From positions 1-61,696 of the forward strand of contig JAGGAE010000004.1 of NCBI GenBank assembly GCA_017889725.1: a stretch of DNA of 61,696 nt. The letters are read 5' to 3'. Position 1 is the first letter of the stretch, and every line of letters starts with the position of its first letter. Shown piece after piece: positions 12,640 through 21,051 of the stretch. The DNA is from Bacillota bacterium (GTDB lineage Bacteria; Bacillota; Negativicutes; Sporomusales; CTSoil-080). The notes below the pieces were generated by a model, which was not told the origin of the DNA, searched no databases, and saw nothing but the letters and a program-made list of their open reading frames with translations. A program made the translations under genes and the position numbers.

Positions 12640-12652
12640 TGTGTATTATAAT
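12623..12652 (+). promoter_or_regulatory. sigma-A type promoter of the radical SAM DNA-repair pair
   Basis: TTTACA (12623-12628) and a perfect TATAAT (12647-12652) are separated by 18 bp. The first transcribed bases lie about 20 bases before the TTG start at 12680. The -35 overlaps LexA-like box 1 and the spacer contains box 2. Confidence 0.65.
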
Positions 12653-12679
12653 AGTACCAAAAGAAAGGATGTGCAAGAG

Positions 12680-13891
12680 TTGGATGTACTGGACAAGCTG
12701 CAAATTTTAGGCGAAGGGGCAAAATACGATGTGTGCGCGTCTACTGCCACAAAAAGCAGTAAAATTATCAATCCGGCAATAGGCAGCACCAGTCCCAGCG
12801 GGATTTGCCACTCTTTTACCCCGGACGGACGCTGTATTTCGTTATTTAAAGTGCTATTAACCAATTACTGCGAGAAAGACTGCGCCTATTGCCCCAACCG
12901 TATTGATCGTAATGTGCCCCGCAGCCGCTTTACCGCGGACGAACTTGTAAACGTGTTTATGGAGTTCTACCGGCGCAATTACGTCGAAGGTTTATTTTTA
13001 AGCTCGGGTATTTTTCATTCTACTTCCGCTACAATGGATGAAATGATTAAAGTCGCCGAAATCCTACGGAATCACCACAAATTCGGCGGCTATATCCACC
13101 TGAAAATCCTGCCAGGATCCAGCGCCGCCGAAATTCAAGCAGCAGCAGCGGTGGCTGACCGGATCTCGCTGAATATGGAAGCACCGTCGGACCGGCATCT
13201 GGCAAAGCTCAGCCGAACCAAACAGTACGGGCCTGAGATTATAGGCACCATGGCAAAAATCGGTGCCTATGTCGCCCGTTACAAAGATGTCAGCCATACT
13301 ACTCAGTATATTGTCGGCGCAGCCCAGGAAAGCGACCGGGATATATTAACTTCCGCCGCCAGTCTGTATAAAGGCTATGCCTTAAAACGGGCCTATTTCA
13401 GCGCCTTTCAGCCAGTCAAGCATACGCCGCTGGAAACGGTGTCAGCTACGCCGCTCATCCGGGAAAATCGGCTGTATCAGTCTGATTTTCTCTTACGCCT
13501 ATACGGGTTTCATCTTGGCGAATTCGTCTTTGACGCAGGCGGCAATCTGGATCCTGACATAGACCCTAAGCTGGCCTATGCTCTTAACCACCCCGAGCTC
13601 TTTCCTCTGGATATTAACCAGGCCTCCTATCAGCAGCTATTAAAAGTGCCGGGTATCGGCCCCCGCTCGGCAAGCCGTATTGTTCAGGTTCGACGGACGC
13701 ACCGGCTGAATGACCCCCGCGAGTTAAAAAACGCCGGTGTGGTATTGAAACGTTCGCTGTCATTTATCACGCTTAACGGACAATACTTCGGCGACCGGCG
13801 TCTTTTAGACAAGCCCCGCCGCCAAACATATCAGCAGCTCGCGCTCTGGGGTGACGAACGCGACCTTTATTCATCGCTTATTACGGGGTGA
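12680..13891 (+). CDS. putative DNA modification/repair radical SAM protein (TIGR03916-like)
   Basis: A radical SAM enzyme of about 403 residues. The iron-sulfur motif is CEKDCAYC (CxxxCxxC) in LLTNYCEKDCAYCPNRI, and a C-terminal helix-hairpin-helix (LLKVPGIGPRSASRIVQV) suggests DNA binding. The layout and length match the family linked in databases to DNA modification/repair, which always occurs with a TIGR03914 or TIGR03915 partner; the next gene fits that partner. The start is taken as TTG 12680, with AAGGA ten bases upstream; the frame extends to 12590 but that part covers the promoter and the LexA-like boxes. The actual reaction is unknown. Confidence 0.85.
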   Translation: MDVLDKLQILGEGAKYDVCASTATKSSKIINPAIGSTSPSGICHSFTPDGRCISLFKVLLTNYCEKDCAYCPNRIDRNVPRSRFTADELVNVFMEFYRRNYVEGLFLSSGIFHSTSATMDEMIKVAEILRNHHKFGGYIHLKILPGSSAAEIQAAAAVADRISLNMEAPSDRHLAKLSRTKQYGPEIIGTMAKIGAYVARYKDVSHTTQYIVGAAQESDRDILTSAASLYKGYALKRAYFSAFQPVKHTPLETVSATPLIRENRLYQSDFLLRLYGFHLGEFVFDAGGNLDPDIDPKLAYALNHPELFPLDINQASYQQLLKVPGIGPRSASRIVQVRRTHRLNDPRELKNAGVVLKRSLSFITLNGQYFGDRRLLDKPRRQTYQQLALWGDERDLYSSLITG

Positions 13892-13896
13892 TTGTA

Positions 13897-14661
13897 ATGA
13901 TATTATGCTCGCCGCAATCCTGGTCCATAATAAAAGCCGCTCTACTGGCAAAAATTCATCAGGACTTACCCTGCGTCAAAGGGGAAGAACCTTCCCTTGG
14001 GCTCTTTGGCTACTCGCCAGACTTTGACGCCGACACTTTTACCTTGCCTCACTTGGTCCAGCTAGCGGCAAAGAAGAATATCGAAGCAAAATGGCTACTG
14101 GCCGCTCCCGGAAAAACTCTGGCCAGCTATATAAACGCCAATTTACGCTATACAGCTTGCGGAAAGGTTCAGTTGGCTTTTGCCGTGATCGAAGAGTCTC
14201 TGAATGGCGGGTACAGCTATACGTTACATGGCCTCAGTGATATCAGCCGCGTATTTCTGAACCGTTACCGGGCCGTATGGCACGAAGTTCACCGCATGAC
14301 AGGTTTTATCCGGTTTCATCCCACCCCGGACGGCGAACTAGCTGCCCAACCTAAGCTGTTTCACCATACAGCCGATCTTATACTCAGGCAGTTTTCTCCC
14401 CGTTACCCGGGCACCACGCTGGTACTGGTGTTGGATAACCACGCCCTGATGCTGAAAAACGGCAAACTTTCCACCGCTCCGATGGAAAAATATCTCGCCT
14501 CTATTGAAAACGATTCTTTTACGCCGGTCTGGGAAAAATACTATCAATCGCAATATATTGCCTCGCGGAAAAATATCGCGTTGGCCGAGCGGGTCATCCC
14601 CAAGAAGTACTGGAACTGGCTGGAAGAAGGCCGCCTCCTGGAAGAGGCCGCAAAAAAGTAA
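13897..14661 (+). CDS. TIGR03915-like (DUF4130) partner of the radical SAM DNA-repair protein
   Basis: A soluble protein of about 254 residues that matches in context and sequence style the 'probable DNA metabolism protein' family paired with the preceding radical SAM protein. Conserved-looking segments are VWHEVHRMTGFIRFHPTPDG, ADLILRQFSPRYP and the C-terminal ALAERVIPKKYWNWLEEG. In other genomes the partner may be fused to a uracil-DNA glycosylase; no such domain is present here. ATG 13897 is chosen because GGGGTG lies six bases upstream; a GTG at 13888 overlapping the previous stop codon is an alternative. The tight overlap indicates coupled translation. Confidence 0.82.
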   Translation: MILCSPQSWSIIKAALLAKIHQDLPCVKGEEPSLGLFGYSPDFDADTFTLPHLVQLAAKKNIEAKWLLAAPGKTLASYINANLRYTACGKVQLAFAVIEESLNGGYSYTLHGLSDISRVFLNRYRAVWHEVHRMTGFIRFHPTPDGELAAQPKLFHHTADLILRQFSPRYPGTTLVLVLDNHALMLKNGKLSTAPMEKYLASIENDSFTPVWEKYYQSQYIASRKNIALAERVIPKKYWNWLEEGRLLEEAAKK

Positions 14662-14666
14662 TTATT

Positions 14667-14705
14667 AAAATAACCGGCTATTCCCTCTTGCATACCGGTT
14701 ATTTT
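14667..14705 (+). terminator. intrinsic terminator after the radical SAM pair
   Basis: AAAATAACCGG (14667-14677) and CCGGTTATTTT (14695-14705) form an 11-bp perfect stem around a 17-base loop, directly after the stop of the DUF4130-like gene. Confidence 0.7.
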
Positions 14706-14737
14706 CGTGCTAATATGTATTAAAATCTCATAATTAG

Positions 14738-14968
14738 AAAGCAATGACAGGGAAAGTACCAACGTAACTTCCTCTTCAGAGAGCCGGACATGGTGCAAAC
14801 CGGCAGGAAGACGCCTGGGAAAGCCCCCCTGGAGCCGTAGGCCGAAACCAAAGTAAGCCGCTCCGCAACCCGGCGTTAACGGGAAAAAGTTGAGCCGTTT
14901 GGCTAATTTAGGTGGTACCGCGGGAACAATAATCTCGTCCTTCTTAGGACGGGATTTTTTATTTTTAT
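14738..14968 (+). promoter_or_regulatory. T-box leader, probably tRNA(Ala)-responsive
   Basis: The 231-base leader shows the T-box hallmarks. These are the 5' strand of stem I with GGGAAAGTA, the distal AGAGAGCCGG...TGGTGCAAACCGG loop region, the T-box AGGTGGTACCGCGG at 14910-14923, and a terminator hairpin (14933-14940 with 14947-14954) followed by a T run. After the loop-E type GAA on the 3' side of stem I the possible specifier codons are GCC (Ala, 14823-14825) or AGC (Ser, 14822-14824). The bulge TGGT pairs with a tRNA whose discriminator base is A, which fits tRNA(Ala) and not tRNA(Ser). It controls the Lrp-like and aminotransferase genes that follow. Confidence 0.9.
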
Positions 14969-14985
14969 TTAGAGAGGTGTACGCA

Positions 14986-15465
14986 ATGCTTGAATTACTG
15001 GAATTACTCGAAAAGGATCCTACTCTTACGGTCGATCAAATGGCCACCATGCTGGCCAAACCTAAAGAGGAAATCGCCAGAGAAATCAAACGTCTAGAGT
15101 CTGAAAAAATTATCGTTAAATTCCAAACCGTAGTTGACTGGGAAAAAGTTGGCATCGACCGCGTAAGCGCCATTATTGAAGTAAAGATTACCCCTCAGCG
15201 CGAGGTAGGCTTTGACGCCATCGCCGAGCGTATCTATCGCTTTCCAGAAGTACGCAACCTCTATCTCATGTCAGGAGCCTTCGACCTTATGGTTATGGTG
15301 GAAGGGAAAAATCTTAAGGAAGTATCCCGTTTTGTTTCCACCAAGCTGTCTACCATTGAGGGCGTACTCAGCACAACCACTCATTTCATGCTGAAAATGT
15401 ACAAAGAAGCAGGTGTCATCCTTGATGACAAAGAAGATGACCGTCGGCTGGTGGTGTCACCATGA
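14986..15465 (+). CDS. Lrp/AsnC family transcriptional regulator
   Basis: A 159-residue Lrp/AsnC regulator with an N-terminal winged helix (TVDQMATMLAKPKEEIAREIKRLE) and a C-terminal RAM ligand-binding domain (VRNLYLMSGAFDLMVMVEGKNL). The ATG at 14986 follows GAGAGGTG; the open frame extends upstream into the T-box terminator, which cannot be coding. Its stop overlaps the aminotransferase start by four bases (ATGA), so the two proteins are translated together. It likely senses an amino acid related to the downstream transaminase. Confidence 0.92.
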   Translation: MLELLELLEKDPTLTVDQMATMLAKPKEEIAREIKRLESEKIIVKFQTVVDWEKVGIDRVSAIIEVKITPQREVGFDAIAERIYRFPEVRNLYLMSGAFDLMVMVEGKNLKEVSRFVSTKLSTIEGVLSTTTHFMLKMYKEAGVILDDKEDDRRLVVSP

Positions 15466-16628
15466 CCTGGGCAGATAGACTCTCACCACAAGTCCGGTCA
15501 CTCCCGCCCTCCGGCATCCGCCGTTTTTTTGACATCGTAGCTGAAATGAAAGGGGTTGTTTCCCTGGGGGTTGGCGAACCCGACTTTGTCACCCCCTGGC
15601 ACATCAGGGAAAGTTGCGTGTATGGCCTGCAGCAGGGCTACACCGCCTATACTTCGAACTACGGGCTGTTAGAACTGCGCCATGAAATCACCAAATTATT
15701 CGAACGTCAATACGGAGTAAGCTATGACCACCGCCGCGAAGCGTTGGTTACGGTTGGCGTAAGCGAAGCGCTCGACCTTGCCATGCGGGCGATTTTAACC
15801 CCCGGCGATGAAGTACTCATTCCCGAACCCTGCTATGTATCATATACTGCGTGTGTATCACTAGCGGGAGGGGTGCCGGTAACGGTTCCCACTCTGATGG
15901 AAAACGAGTTCCGGGTAACCGTTGAGCAGTTGGAAGCTTTGGTCACACCGCGCACTAAAGCCCTTCTCATCGGCTATCCCAATAATCCTACCGGAGCCAT
16001 CATGCCCAAGGAAGAGCTAGCCTCCATCGCCGACTTTGCGAAAAAACATGATCTGATCGTCATTTCCGACGAAATTTACGGCGATCTCACATATAGCGGA
16101 ACACACACTTGTTTTTCCAGTCTGCCGGATATGCGTGACCGGACCATTTTGCTGAACGGTTTTTCCAAGGCCTATGCCATGACGGGCTGGCGTATTGGCT
16201 ATGCCCTGTCCAACCCAGACTTTATCGCCGCCATGAACAAAATCCATCAGTATACCATGTTGTGTGCGCCGGTTACCGCGCAGATTGCCGCGATTGAAGC
16301 GCTAAAAAACGGACAATGTGCCAAGGAACAAATGTTACGCGAATATAACCGTCGACGCCGTCTTATGGTCGACGGTCTGAAAAAAATCGGTCTTTCCTGC
16401 TTTGAGCCGAAGGGAGCCTTTTATATCTTCCCTTCGATTAAAGAAACAGGCTTAACCTCCCTGGAATTTGCCGAAGAGCTGCTGAAAAAGGAAAAGGTAG
16501 CTATTGTGCCCGGCGACGCCTTCGGCACCAGCGGCGAAGGATTTGTCCGTTGTTCGTACGCCTCCTCCACCGCCAACCTGACCGAAGCACTCACCCGTAT
16601 TGAACGGTTTGTGAAAAATTATTTATAA
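15462..16628 (+). CDS. class I/II PLP-dependent aminotransferase
   Basis: A fold-type I aminotransferase of 388 residues. Seen are the substrate-arm segment GVGEPDFVTPWHI, the YPNNPTGA loop, the SDEIYGDLTY cofactor contact and the Schiff-base lysine in NGFSKAYAMTGWRIGY. It belongs to the broad aspartate/aromatic/alanine transaminase group. The T-box upstream, which looks alanine-specific, suggests a role in alanine supply, but substrate specificity cannot be read from the sequence. Confidence 0.9.
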   Translation: MTWADRLSPQVRSLPPSGIRRFFDIVAEMKGVVSLGVGEPDFVTPWHIRESCVYGLQQGYTAYTSNYGLLELRHEITKLFERQYGVSYDHRREALVTVGVSEALDLAMRAILTPGDEVLIPEPCYVSYTACVSLAGGVPVTVPTLMENEFRVTVEQLEALVTPRTKALLIGYPNNPTGAIMPKEELASIADFAKKHDLIVISDEIYGDLTYSGTHTCFSSLPDMRDRTILLNGFSKAYAMTGWRIGYALSNPDFIAAMNKIHQYTMLCAPVTAQIAAIEALKNGQCAKEQMLREYNRRRRLMVDGLKKIGLSCFEPKGAFYIFPSIKETGLTSLEFAEELLKKEKVAIVPGDAFGTSGEGFVRCSYASSTANLTEALTRIERFVKNYL

Positions 16629-16630
16629 GC

Positions 16631-17875
16631 TTACCGCACTAATTGCGATACAAATACCAGTCTGATGCCGGCCGCCTCCAATTCGGGAATCATTTCCCTA
16701 ATGGCTTGGGCGGTATGCATCCGAGCATGACCAATAAGGACGGCACTCCCATTCTGCAACGCTATATGCATGCCTTTTCGTATCTGGCCTTTTATATACC
16801 CTACATCTGATTGGTTATCTATAAACAAATCGTTTTCCGTTGTAAGCACACCCATTTGCCGGGCGCTCTGATAGGCTACCGAGCTTCCGCTGGTACGGCT
16901 GTCAACAAAAAATAAACTATTGGCTTTCATAACCTGGAGCACATTCTTCATCACACGGGCGTCTGCAGTTGCCCTTGACCCCTGATGGTTGTTCACACCA
17001 ATCAGTCCGGGTATTGCATGAACCGCTTTAGACGCCGTTTCGCGAATGTCCGCATCTGACATATCTACAGTAATTGTTGTCGCTTCCGACTGTTCACTTG
17101 CGGACATTGGCTGCATAGGCAGGTGCAACATTACCTGATGCCCTGAGCTAATCCCTCTGGCAGCCGCCTCGTTGGTAAACTGACGATTGGGCAATACCGA
17201 AAAAGTGAGCGGGCGGTTAATAGCGGCATATGCTTCTATCGGCTCGCTGCTATATCCAAAGTCATCAATTACGAAGGCCAGTTTCGCCTTCCCGCTGCCG
17301 CTAGGCGGGTCGACCAATATACCGGATTCAGACGGCGCCTCTTGCCCCGTTTGACCCGGCTTTTCTTTTATAATATATATCTTGTCGGTCACAAGCGTTA
17401 ACGGATCACCTTCCAGAGTGTCCCTTATTCCGATATCTAGGCGCGTCACCGCCTGTTCGTTAAATGTATCGGCCTCTGAGGCCAGGACCTCGCCTTTTAC
17501 ATTTGCTAACTCGGCTGATAGGGATTGAGTAAAAGCTTCTATGCCCTTTTCCGGCGGCAAAATTACTACAAACTGCCTTGCCGACCATGTGATACTGCCC
17601 TCTACCTTAGTCCTGGGAACTTTGCGTTCACTAGAGTCGATTTGTTCCGCTTTCAATTTTTCTTTATCTAATACTGCATCAACCTTATCGTGAATCTTTT
17701 TGGAAGCTGCCGTATAATCAGCCACTACACCCGAACCCGTTTTCTCCAGCTGAAACAGCTGCTCGGAAGAAGTAGTATCTTGGGTCGTTTTATGTGTTGC
17801 CTGAAAGTAAAGCACTGCCGCCAAGATAACAAGCGCAATAAGCACCCAACCCCGGCTAGAGCGTTTTTTTGCCAT
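16631..17875 (-). CDS. divergent polysaccharide deacetylase family protein (YibQ/DUF610-like)
   Basis: A 414-residue protein with one N-terminal membrane anchor (VLIALVILAAVLYF), a low-complexity linker region to about residue 200, then a deacetylase-like barrel starting at KLAFVIDDFGYS. Motifs typical of the divergent family are HQVMLHLPMQP, GVNNHQGSRATA, FFVDSRTSG and VLIGHARMHT. AAAGGAG precedes the ATG. It is convergent with the aminotransferase gene, two bases apart. The substrate is not established for this family. Confidence 0.88.
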   Translation of the reverse strand: MAKKRSSRGWVLIALVILAAVLYFQATHKTTQDTTSSEQLFQLEKTGSGVVADYTAASKKIHDKVDAVLDKEKLKAEQIDSSERKVPRTKVEGSITWSARQFVVILPPEKGIEAFTQSLSAELANVKGEVLASEADTFNEQAVTRLDIGIRDTLEGDPLTLVTDKIYIIKEKPGQTGQEAPSESGILVDPPSGSGKAKLAFVIDDFGYSSEPIEAYAAINRPLTFSVLPNRQFTNEAAARGISSGHQVMLHLPMQPMSASEQSEATTITVDMSDADIRETASKAVHAIPGLIGVNNHQGSRATADARVMKNVLQVMKANSLFFVDSRTSGSSVAYQSARQMGVLTTENDLFIDNQSDVGYIKGQIRKGMHIALQNGSAVLIGHARMHTAQAIREMIPELEAAGIRLVFVSQLVR

Positions 17876-17997
17876 ATTCTTCTCCTTTTTGACGTATTTC
17901 TACCCAAACTCTATTATACTTGCCTAACCCAAAATGAGCAACCAGTCCGATCTGGCTCCTCTTTGCAAATAAAACATTATACTAAGGAGATATGTTT

Positions 17998-18513
17998 ATG
18001 AAGGAAGTCTCTGATATCATCGCTCCCGGCCTTGCTATCCTGTTTATAGGCTTTAACCCCGGTGAACGGTCCGCCCTAACCGGCCATCACTTTGCCGGTC
18101 ACTCCAACCGTTTCTGGAAAGTGTTGGCATCATCCGGTCTTACGCCACGTCAGCTAAAACCGGATGAAGACCGGCTTCTTTTAGAATACGGCTATGGCAT
18201 AACAAACATTGTCGCCCGTCCCACCAAAGCAGCCTCCGAAATCACGAAAGAGGAGTACCGCGCAGGACGGCTCATCTTGCTGAATAAAATAGCCCGATAT
18301 CAGCCCAAGCTGGCCTGTTACGCCGGTATCGGCGTATACAAGGAGCTAACGGGAACAGCTAAAATCCATTGCGGCCTGCAAACAGCCTCAGTAGTAGCGG
18401 GTACTCTAGACTTTGTTGTACCGTCTCCGAGCGGACTCAACCGAACTCCCTTCGCCGAACAGCTGACCTATTACCAGGAACTTCGCAAACTTACCAACTC
18501 ACCTTTGATCTAA
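17998..18513 (+). CDS. mug: mismatch-specific uracil/thymine DNA glycosylase (Mug/TDG family)
   Basis: A 171-residue protein of the uracil-DNA glycosylase superfamily, Mug/TDG branch, which removes uracil or thymine from G:U and G:T pairs. Motif 1 is IGFNPGERSA, and motif 2 is the VVPSPSGLNR segment near the C-terminus; HHFAGHSNRFWKVL and GYGITNIVARPT also fit. ATG 17998 is preferred because AAGGAG lies eight bases upstream; an ATG at 17992 is too close to that site. It is a single gene on the plus strand, about 3.3 kb from the radical SAM DNA-repair pair. Confidence 0.88.
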   Translation: MKEVSDIIAPGLAILFIGFNPGERSALTGHHFAGHSNRFWKVLASSGLTPRQLKPDEDRLLLEYGYGITNIVARPTKAASEITKEEYRAGRLILLNKIARYQPKLACYAGIGVYKELTGTAKIHCGLQTASVVAGTLDFVVPSPSGLNRTPFAEQLTYYQELRKLTNSPLI

Positions 18514-18534
18514 GATACGGTCGCTAAAAGCAAT

Positions 18535-18563
18535 TTGACATATCCCCCCACCAGCTGTATACT
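18535..18563 (+). promoter_or_regulatory. sigma-A promoter for the acetyltransferase pair
   Basis: A perfect TTGACA (18535-18540) and TATACT (18558-18563) are separated by 17 bp, 45 bases ahead of the first acetyltransferase start. Confidence 0.85.
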
Positions 18564-18607
18564 ATTTCCAATTTATATTTCATACTATTAATACTGGGGT
18601 GATTACT

Positions 18608-19189
18608 ATGCCAAGAATTATTGGCGACACAATTATGCTTCGCGAATATAGCCAGGATGACTTACTTCCTATGCGGGACTGGGTAAACGATCCTGAAATT
18701 ACCGATCACTTGTCCGATATTTTTCTACATCCGCAAACCTGGAACGACACTGAAAAATTTCTACAAATGGTCATAGAGGGAAAACTAGAGACCCGCTTCC
18801 ATTTTGTTATTGCCAATAAAGAGACGAGCGCCTATCTCGGCCAGATTGACCTTTTATTCGTGGATTGGAAAAGCCGCTGCACAGAAATGGGCATTGTCAT
18901 CGGCAAAAAAGATTTACTGAGTAAAGGCATTGGTACCGAGGCCATCAAGCTGCTGCAATACTTTGTCTTTGACAAGTTAAACCTAAACCGTCTCCAACTT
19001 ACAGTTCATTCCAACAATCCTCGGGCAATCAAGTGTTACTCCAAGTGCGGCCTTATCGAAGAAGGTCGCTTGCGGCAAAAGATCTACAATAATGGTGAGT
19101 ATTCCGATTTGATTTATATGGGCATTCTGCGTGAAGACTATGATATGCTTACCAGTAACTTCAAACCTGACAGGACGTACAGCATATGA
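18608..19189 (+). CDS. GNAT family N-acetyltransferase (RimJ/RimL-like)
   Basis: A 193-residue acetyltransferase of the RimJ/RimL subgroup. It begins MPRIIGDTIMLREYSQDDL, and the acetyl-CoA loop region is GIVIGKKDLLSKGIGTEAIKLLQ, followed by LQLTVHSNNPRAIKCYSKCGL. GGGGTG precedes the ATG at 18608. Targets may be ribosomal proteins, small molecules or antibiotics; none can be chosen. It overlaps the next acetyltransferase gene by four bases (ATGA). Confidence 0.88.
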   Translation: MPRIIGDTIMLREYSQDDLLPMRDWVNDPEITDHLSDIFLHPQTWNDTEKFLQMVIEGKLETRFHFVIANKETSAYLGQIDLLFVDWKSRCTEMGIVIGKKDLLSKGIGTEAIKLLQYFVFDKLNLNRLQLTVHSNNPRAIKCYSKCGLIEEGRLRQKIYNNGEYSDLIYMGILREDYDMLTSNFKPDRTYSI

Positions 19190-19668
19190 TAACACTTAGC
19201 ATCTTAGGATCAGATAACTTAAACGATCTTCAACTTCTTTTGGAAAAAGGACAGGATTACTTTGCCTTCCAGGAAGGAAAACCAGTAGACGCTACCGCCG
19301 GCAAAAAGTTATTCTCTTTTTGCCCGGCAGATTGCCCACTTGAAAATAAACTAGTGATGGGTTTGTACCAAAAAAATCTATTAATCGGGGTGTTTGAGTT
19401 ATTCCAACACTTCCCAACGGACAACGTACTAAACCTGGGACTGCTACTCATCGACCCGGCTTTTCGGAGCCAAGGTTTGGGAAGTCAAGCCTACCGGAAG
19501 CTGGAACGATGGACTTTAGCCCATAACATGAGTCTGATAAAACTAGGAGTACTGCTCCCCAACACCAGTGCTCAAAGATTCTGGGAATCTCTTGGTTTTC
19601 GCAAAACCGGAGAGATTAAACCCTATCTTCACCATCAGTTCTACGTTTTGGAGAAAATCATCAGCTAG
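19186..19668 (+). CDS. GNAT family N-acetyltransferase
   Basis: A second acetyltransferase of 160 residues. The acetyl-CoA binding region LLLIDPAFRSQGLGSQAYRKLE (R/QxxGxG/A type) and the C-terminal NTSAQRFWESLGFRKTGE are clear. It overlaps the preceding gene by four bases and ends just before a strong terminator, so the two form a two-gene operon from the promoter at 18535. Substrate unknown. Confidence 0.87.
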   Translation: MITLSILGSDNLNDLQLLLEKGQDYFAFQEGKPVDATAGKKLFSFCPADCPLENKLVMGLYQKNLLIGVFELFQHFPTDNVLNLGLLLIDPAFRSQGLGSQAYRKLERWTLAHNMSLIKLGVLLPNTSAQRFWESLGFRKTGEIKPYLHHQFYVLEKIIS

Positions 19669-19691
19669 TTCTATGCGCTTACCCTATCTGT

Positions 19692-19736
19692 AAAAAGAAC
19701 ATCGTTTCTTGCTGTGCAAGAAACGATGTTCTTTTT
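19692..19736. terminator. strong bidirectional hairpin terminator
   Basis: A perfect 20-bp inverted repeat (19692-19711 and 19717-19736) around a 5-base loop, with A and T runs at its ends, so it can act on either strand. It separates the acetyltransferase pair from the AT-rich methyltransferase gene. Confidence 0.9.
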
Positions 19737-19883
19737 ACATCTACAAATACCTATACAGAACAAATGATATTACATAGCCATGCACCTACTTTGCATCCGG
19801 GACATAACTTAGGAGAAGAATACTGCTGCTATCGTCTATAGTAGTTGTTGTTCCCATTTTTTTTGGGGGGAGACGTGTTATCT

Positions 19884-20858
19884 ATGAAGTTTGCTGTTGT
19901 TGGCTCATCTTCAAGCGTACAGTTACTTAAACAATGCGAAGGATACACCGTAAGTATTGACTCAGAGAATAATGATTTTAATCTTTTCATGGAATCTTTC
20001 CCAGAATTACAGGTAATTTTTGTAGAGCTGTCCCCTGCATGGCTCAGTTATATTCAAGCACATTTACAATATCTTCAATCTAAACCAATTGTCTATTTTG
20101 AATACACTGAGTCAAATATTCGTATTAATAGTCCGCTTACCGTCGCATTCGAAAACATAGTAAGCAATTACTACAAAGTACAAACTCAAACCCAAGGTCA
20201 GATCGGGTATCTTGATGCAACAACCATTACATTAACGTGTCTAAACCACCTTAACAAGAGTAACCTTGATCAAGTCAGAGCCCTAGAGGTAGGAAGTTGG
20301 ACAGGTTGTTCCTCTTACTTTCTTGCTAAAGCCATTAACTCTCTCGGTTCACAAACCGGGACACTCTACTGTATGGATACCTGGCGAGGCAGTGAATACT
20401 GGAATTATGACATTGCAGCTTATATCGACATCTTTGCAAATTTCCGAGGATATATGACTAGTTATGACGTATATCGTTACATTACTCCTGTTATCACCGA
20501 TAGTTTAGTAGGATTCTCTATGATGCGTGACGACTTTTTCGATATTATTTTTATTGATGGGGATCACCGCTATACAAAAGTTTATTCCGATATAAAAAAT
20601 GCCCTTCAGAAAATTAAACCCGGCGGACTACTGATGGGACATGACTGTCGCGGTTATGCAGATGCTTTACCTTCTGAATTTTTACAAAGTAACCTTGAAA
20701 AAGACTGCGCCTTTTATCAAGGAAAGCAATACAGCTGCGGCGTTCTAAAAGCACTTCAAGATTTTTTTGGATGCAACTATCATACCGTAGATGGCGGCTC
20801 TGTCTGGTACAAATTTATTTCACCAGAAGATAAATCCGCTCTCCTCTTACCCAATTAA
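19884..20858 (+). CDS. class I SAM-dependent methyltransferase (Methyltransf_24-like)
   Basis: A 324-residue protein whose C-terminal two thirds is a Rossmann methyltransferase: ALEVGSWTGCSSYFLAKAI (motif I), YCMDTWRGS, and DIIFIDGDHRYTKVYSDI followed by KPGGLLMGHDC. The N-terminal 110 residues are not recognised. ATG 19884 is chosen with GGGGGGAG upstream. The gene and its flanks are visibly more AT-rich than the neighbours and lie alone between a terminator and a convergent gene, which hints at horizontal acquisition. The methyl acceptor is unknown; relatives act in natural-product or surface-sugar modification. Confidence 0.8.
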   Translation: MKFAVVGSSSSVQLLKQCEGYTVSIDSENNDFNLFMESFPELQVIFVELSPAWLSYIQAHLQYLQSKPIVYFEYTESNIRINSPLTVAFENIVSNYYKVQTQTQGQIGYLDATTITLTCLNHLNKSNLDQVRALEVGSWTGCSSYFLAKAINSLGSQTGTLYCMDTWRGSEYWNYDIAAYIDIFANFRGYMTSYDVYRYITPVITDSLVGFSMMRDDFFDIIFIDGDHRYTKVYSDIKNALQKIKPGGLLMGHDCRGYADALPSEFLQSNLEKDCAFYQGKQYSCGVLKALQDFFGCNYHTVDGGSVWYKFISPEDKSALLLPN

Positions 20859-21051
20859 TGTTATCTGCCAACTCCACACTTTTTCTCTTGTTCTTCTTCC
20901 ACTTCCACAATTTTTACAATATTGTCCCACAGTCTGCAATCCGATTTCCCCCGAATATTGAGGCTGATATTACAGATAGCATCCCGGCAGCGTTCCACCT
21001 TACTTCCATCCTTTTAAATTTGAAATTTTTCATTTCCCTCCGCCCCGTTCT

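Noticed and set aside
12590-12679. Upstream extension of the radical SAM reading frame
   Set aside because: It runs across the promoter and both LexA-like boxes and has no ribosome site; TTG 12680 fits the family length.
14890-14985. Upstream extension of the Lrp-like reading frame
   Set aside because: It covers the T-box and its terminator hairpin, which are RNA control elements.
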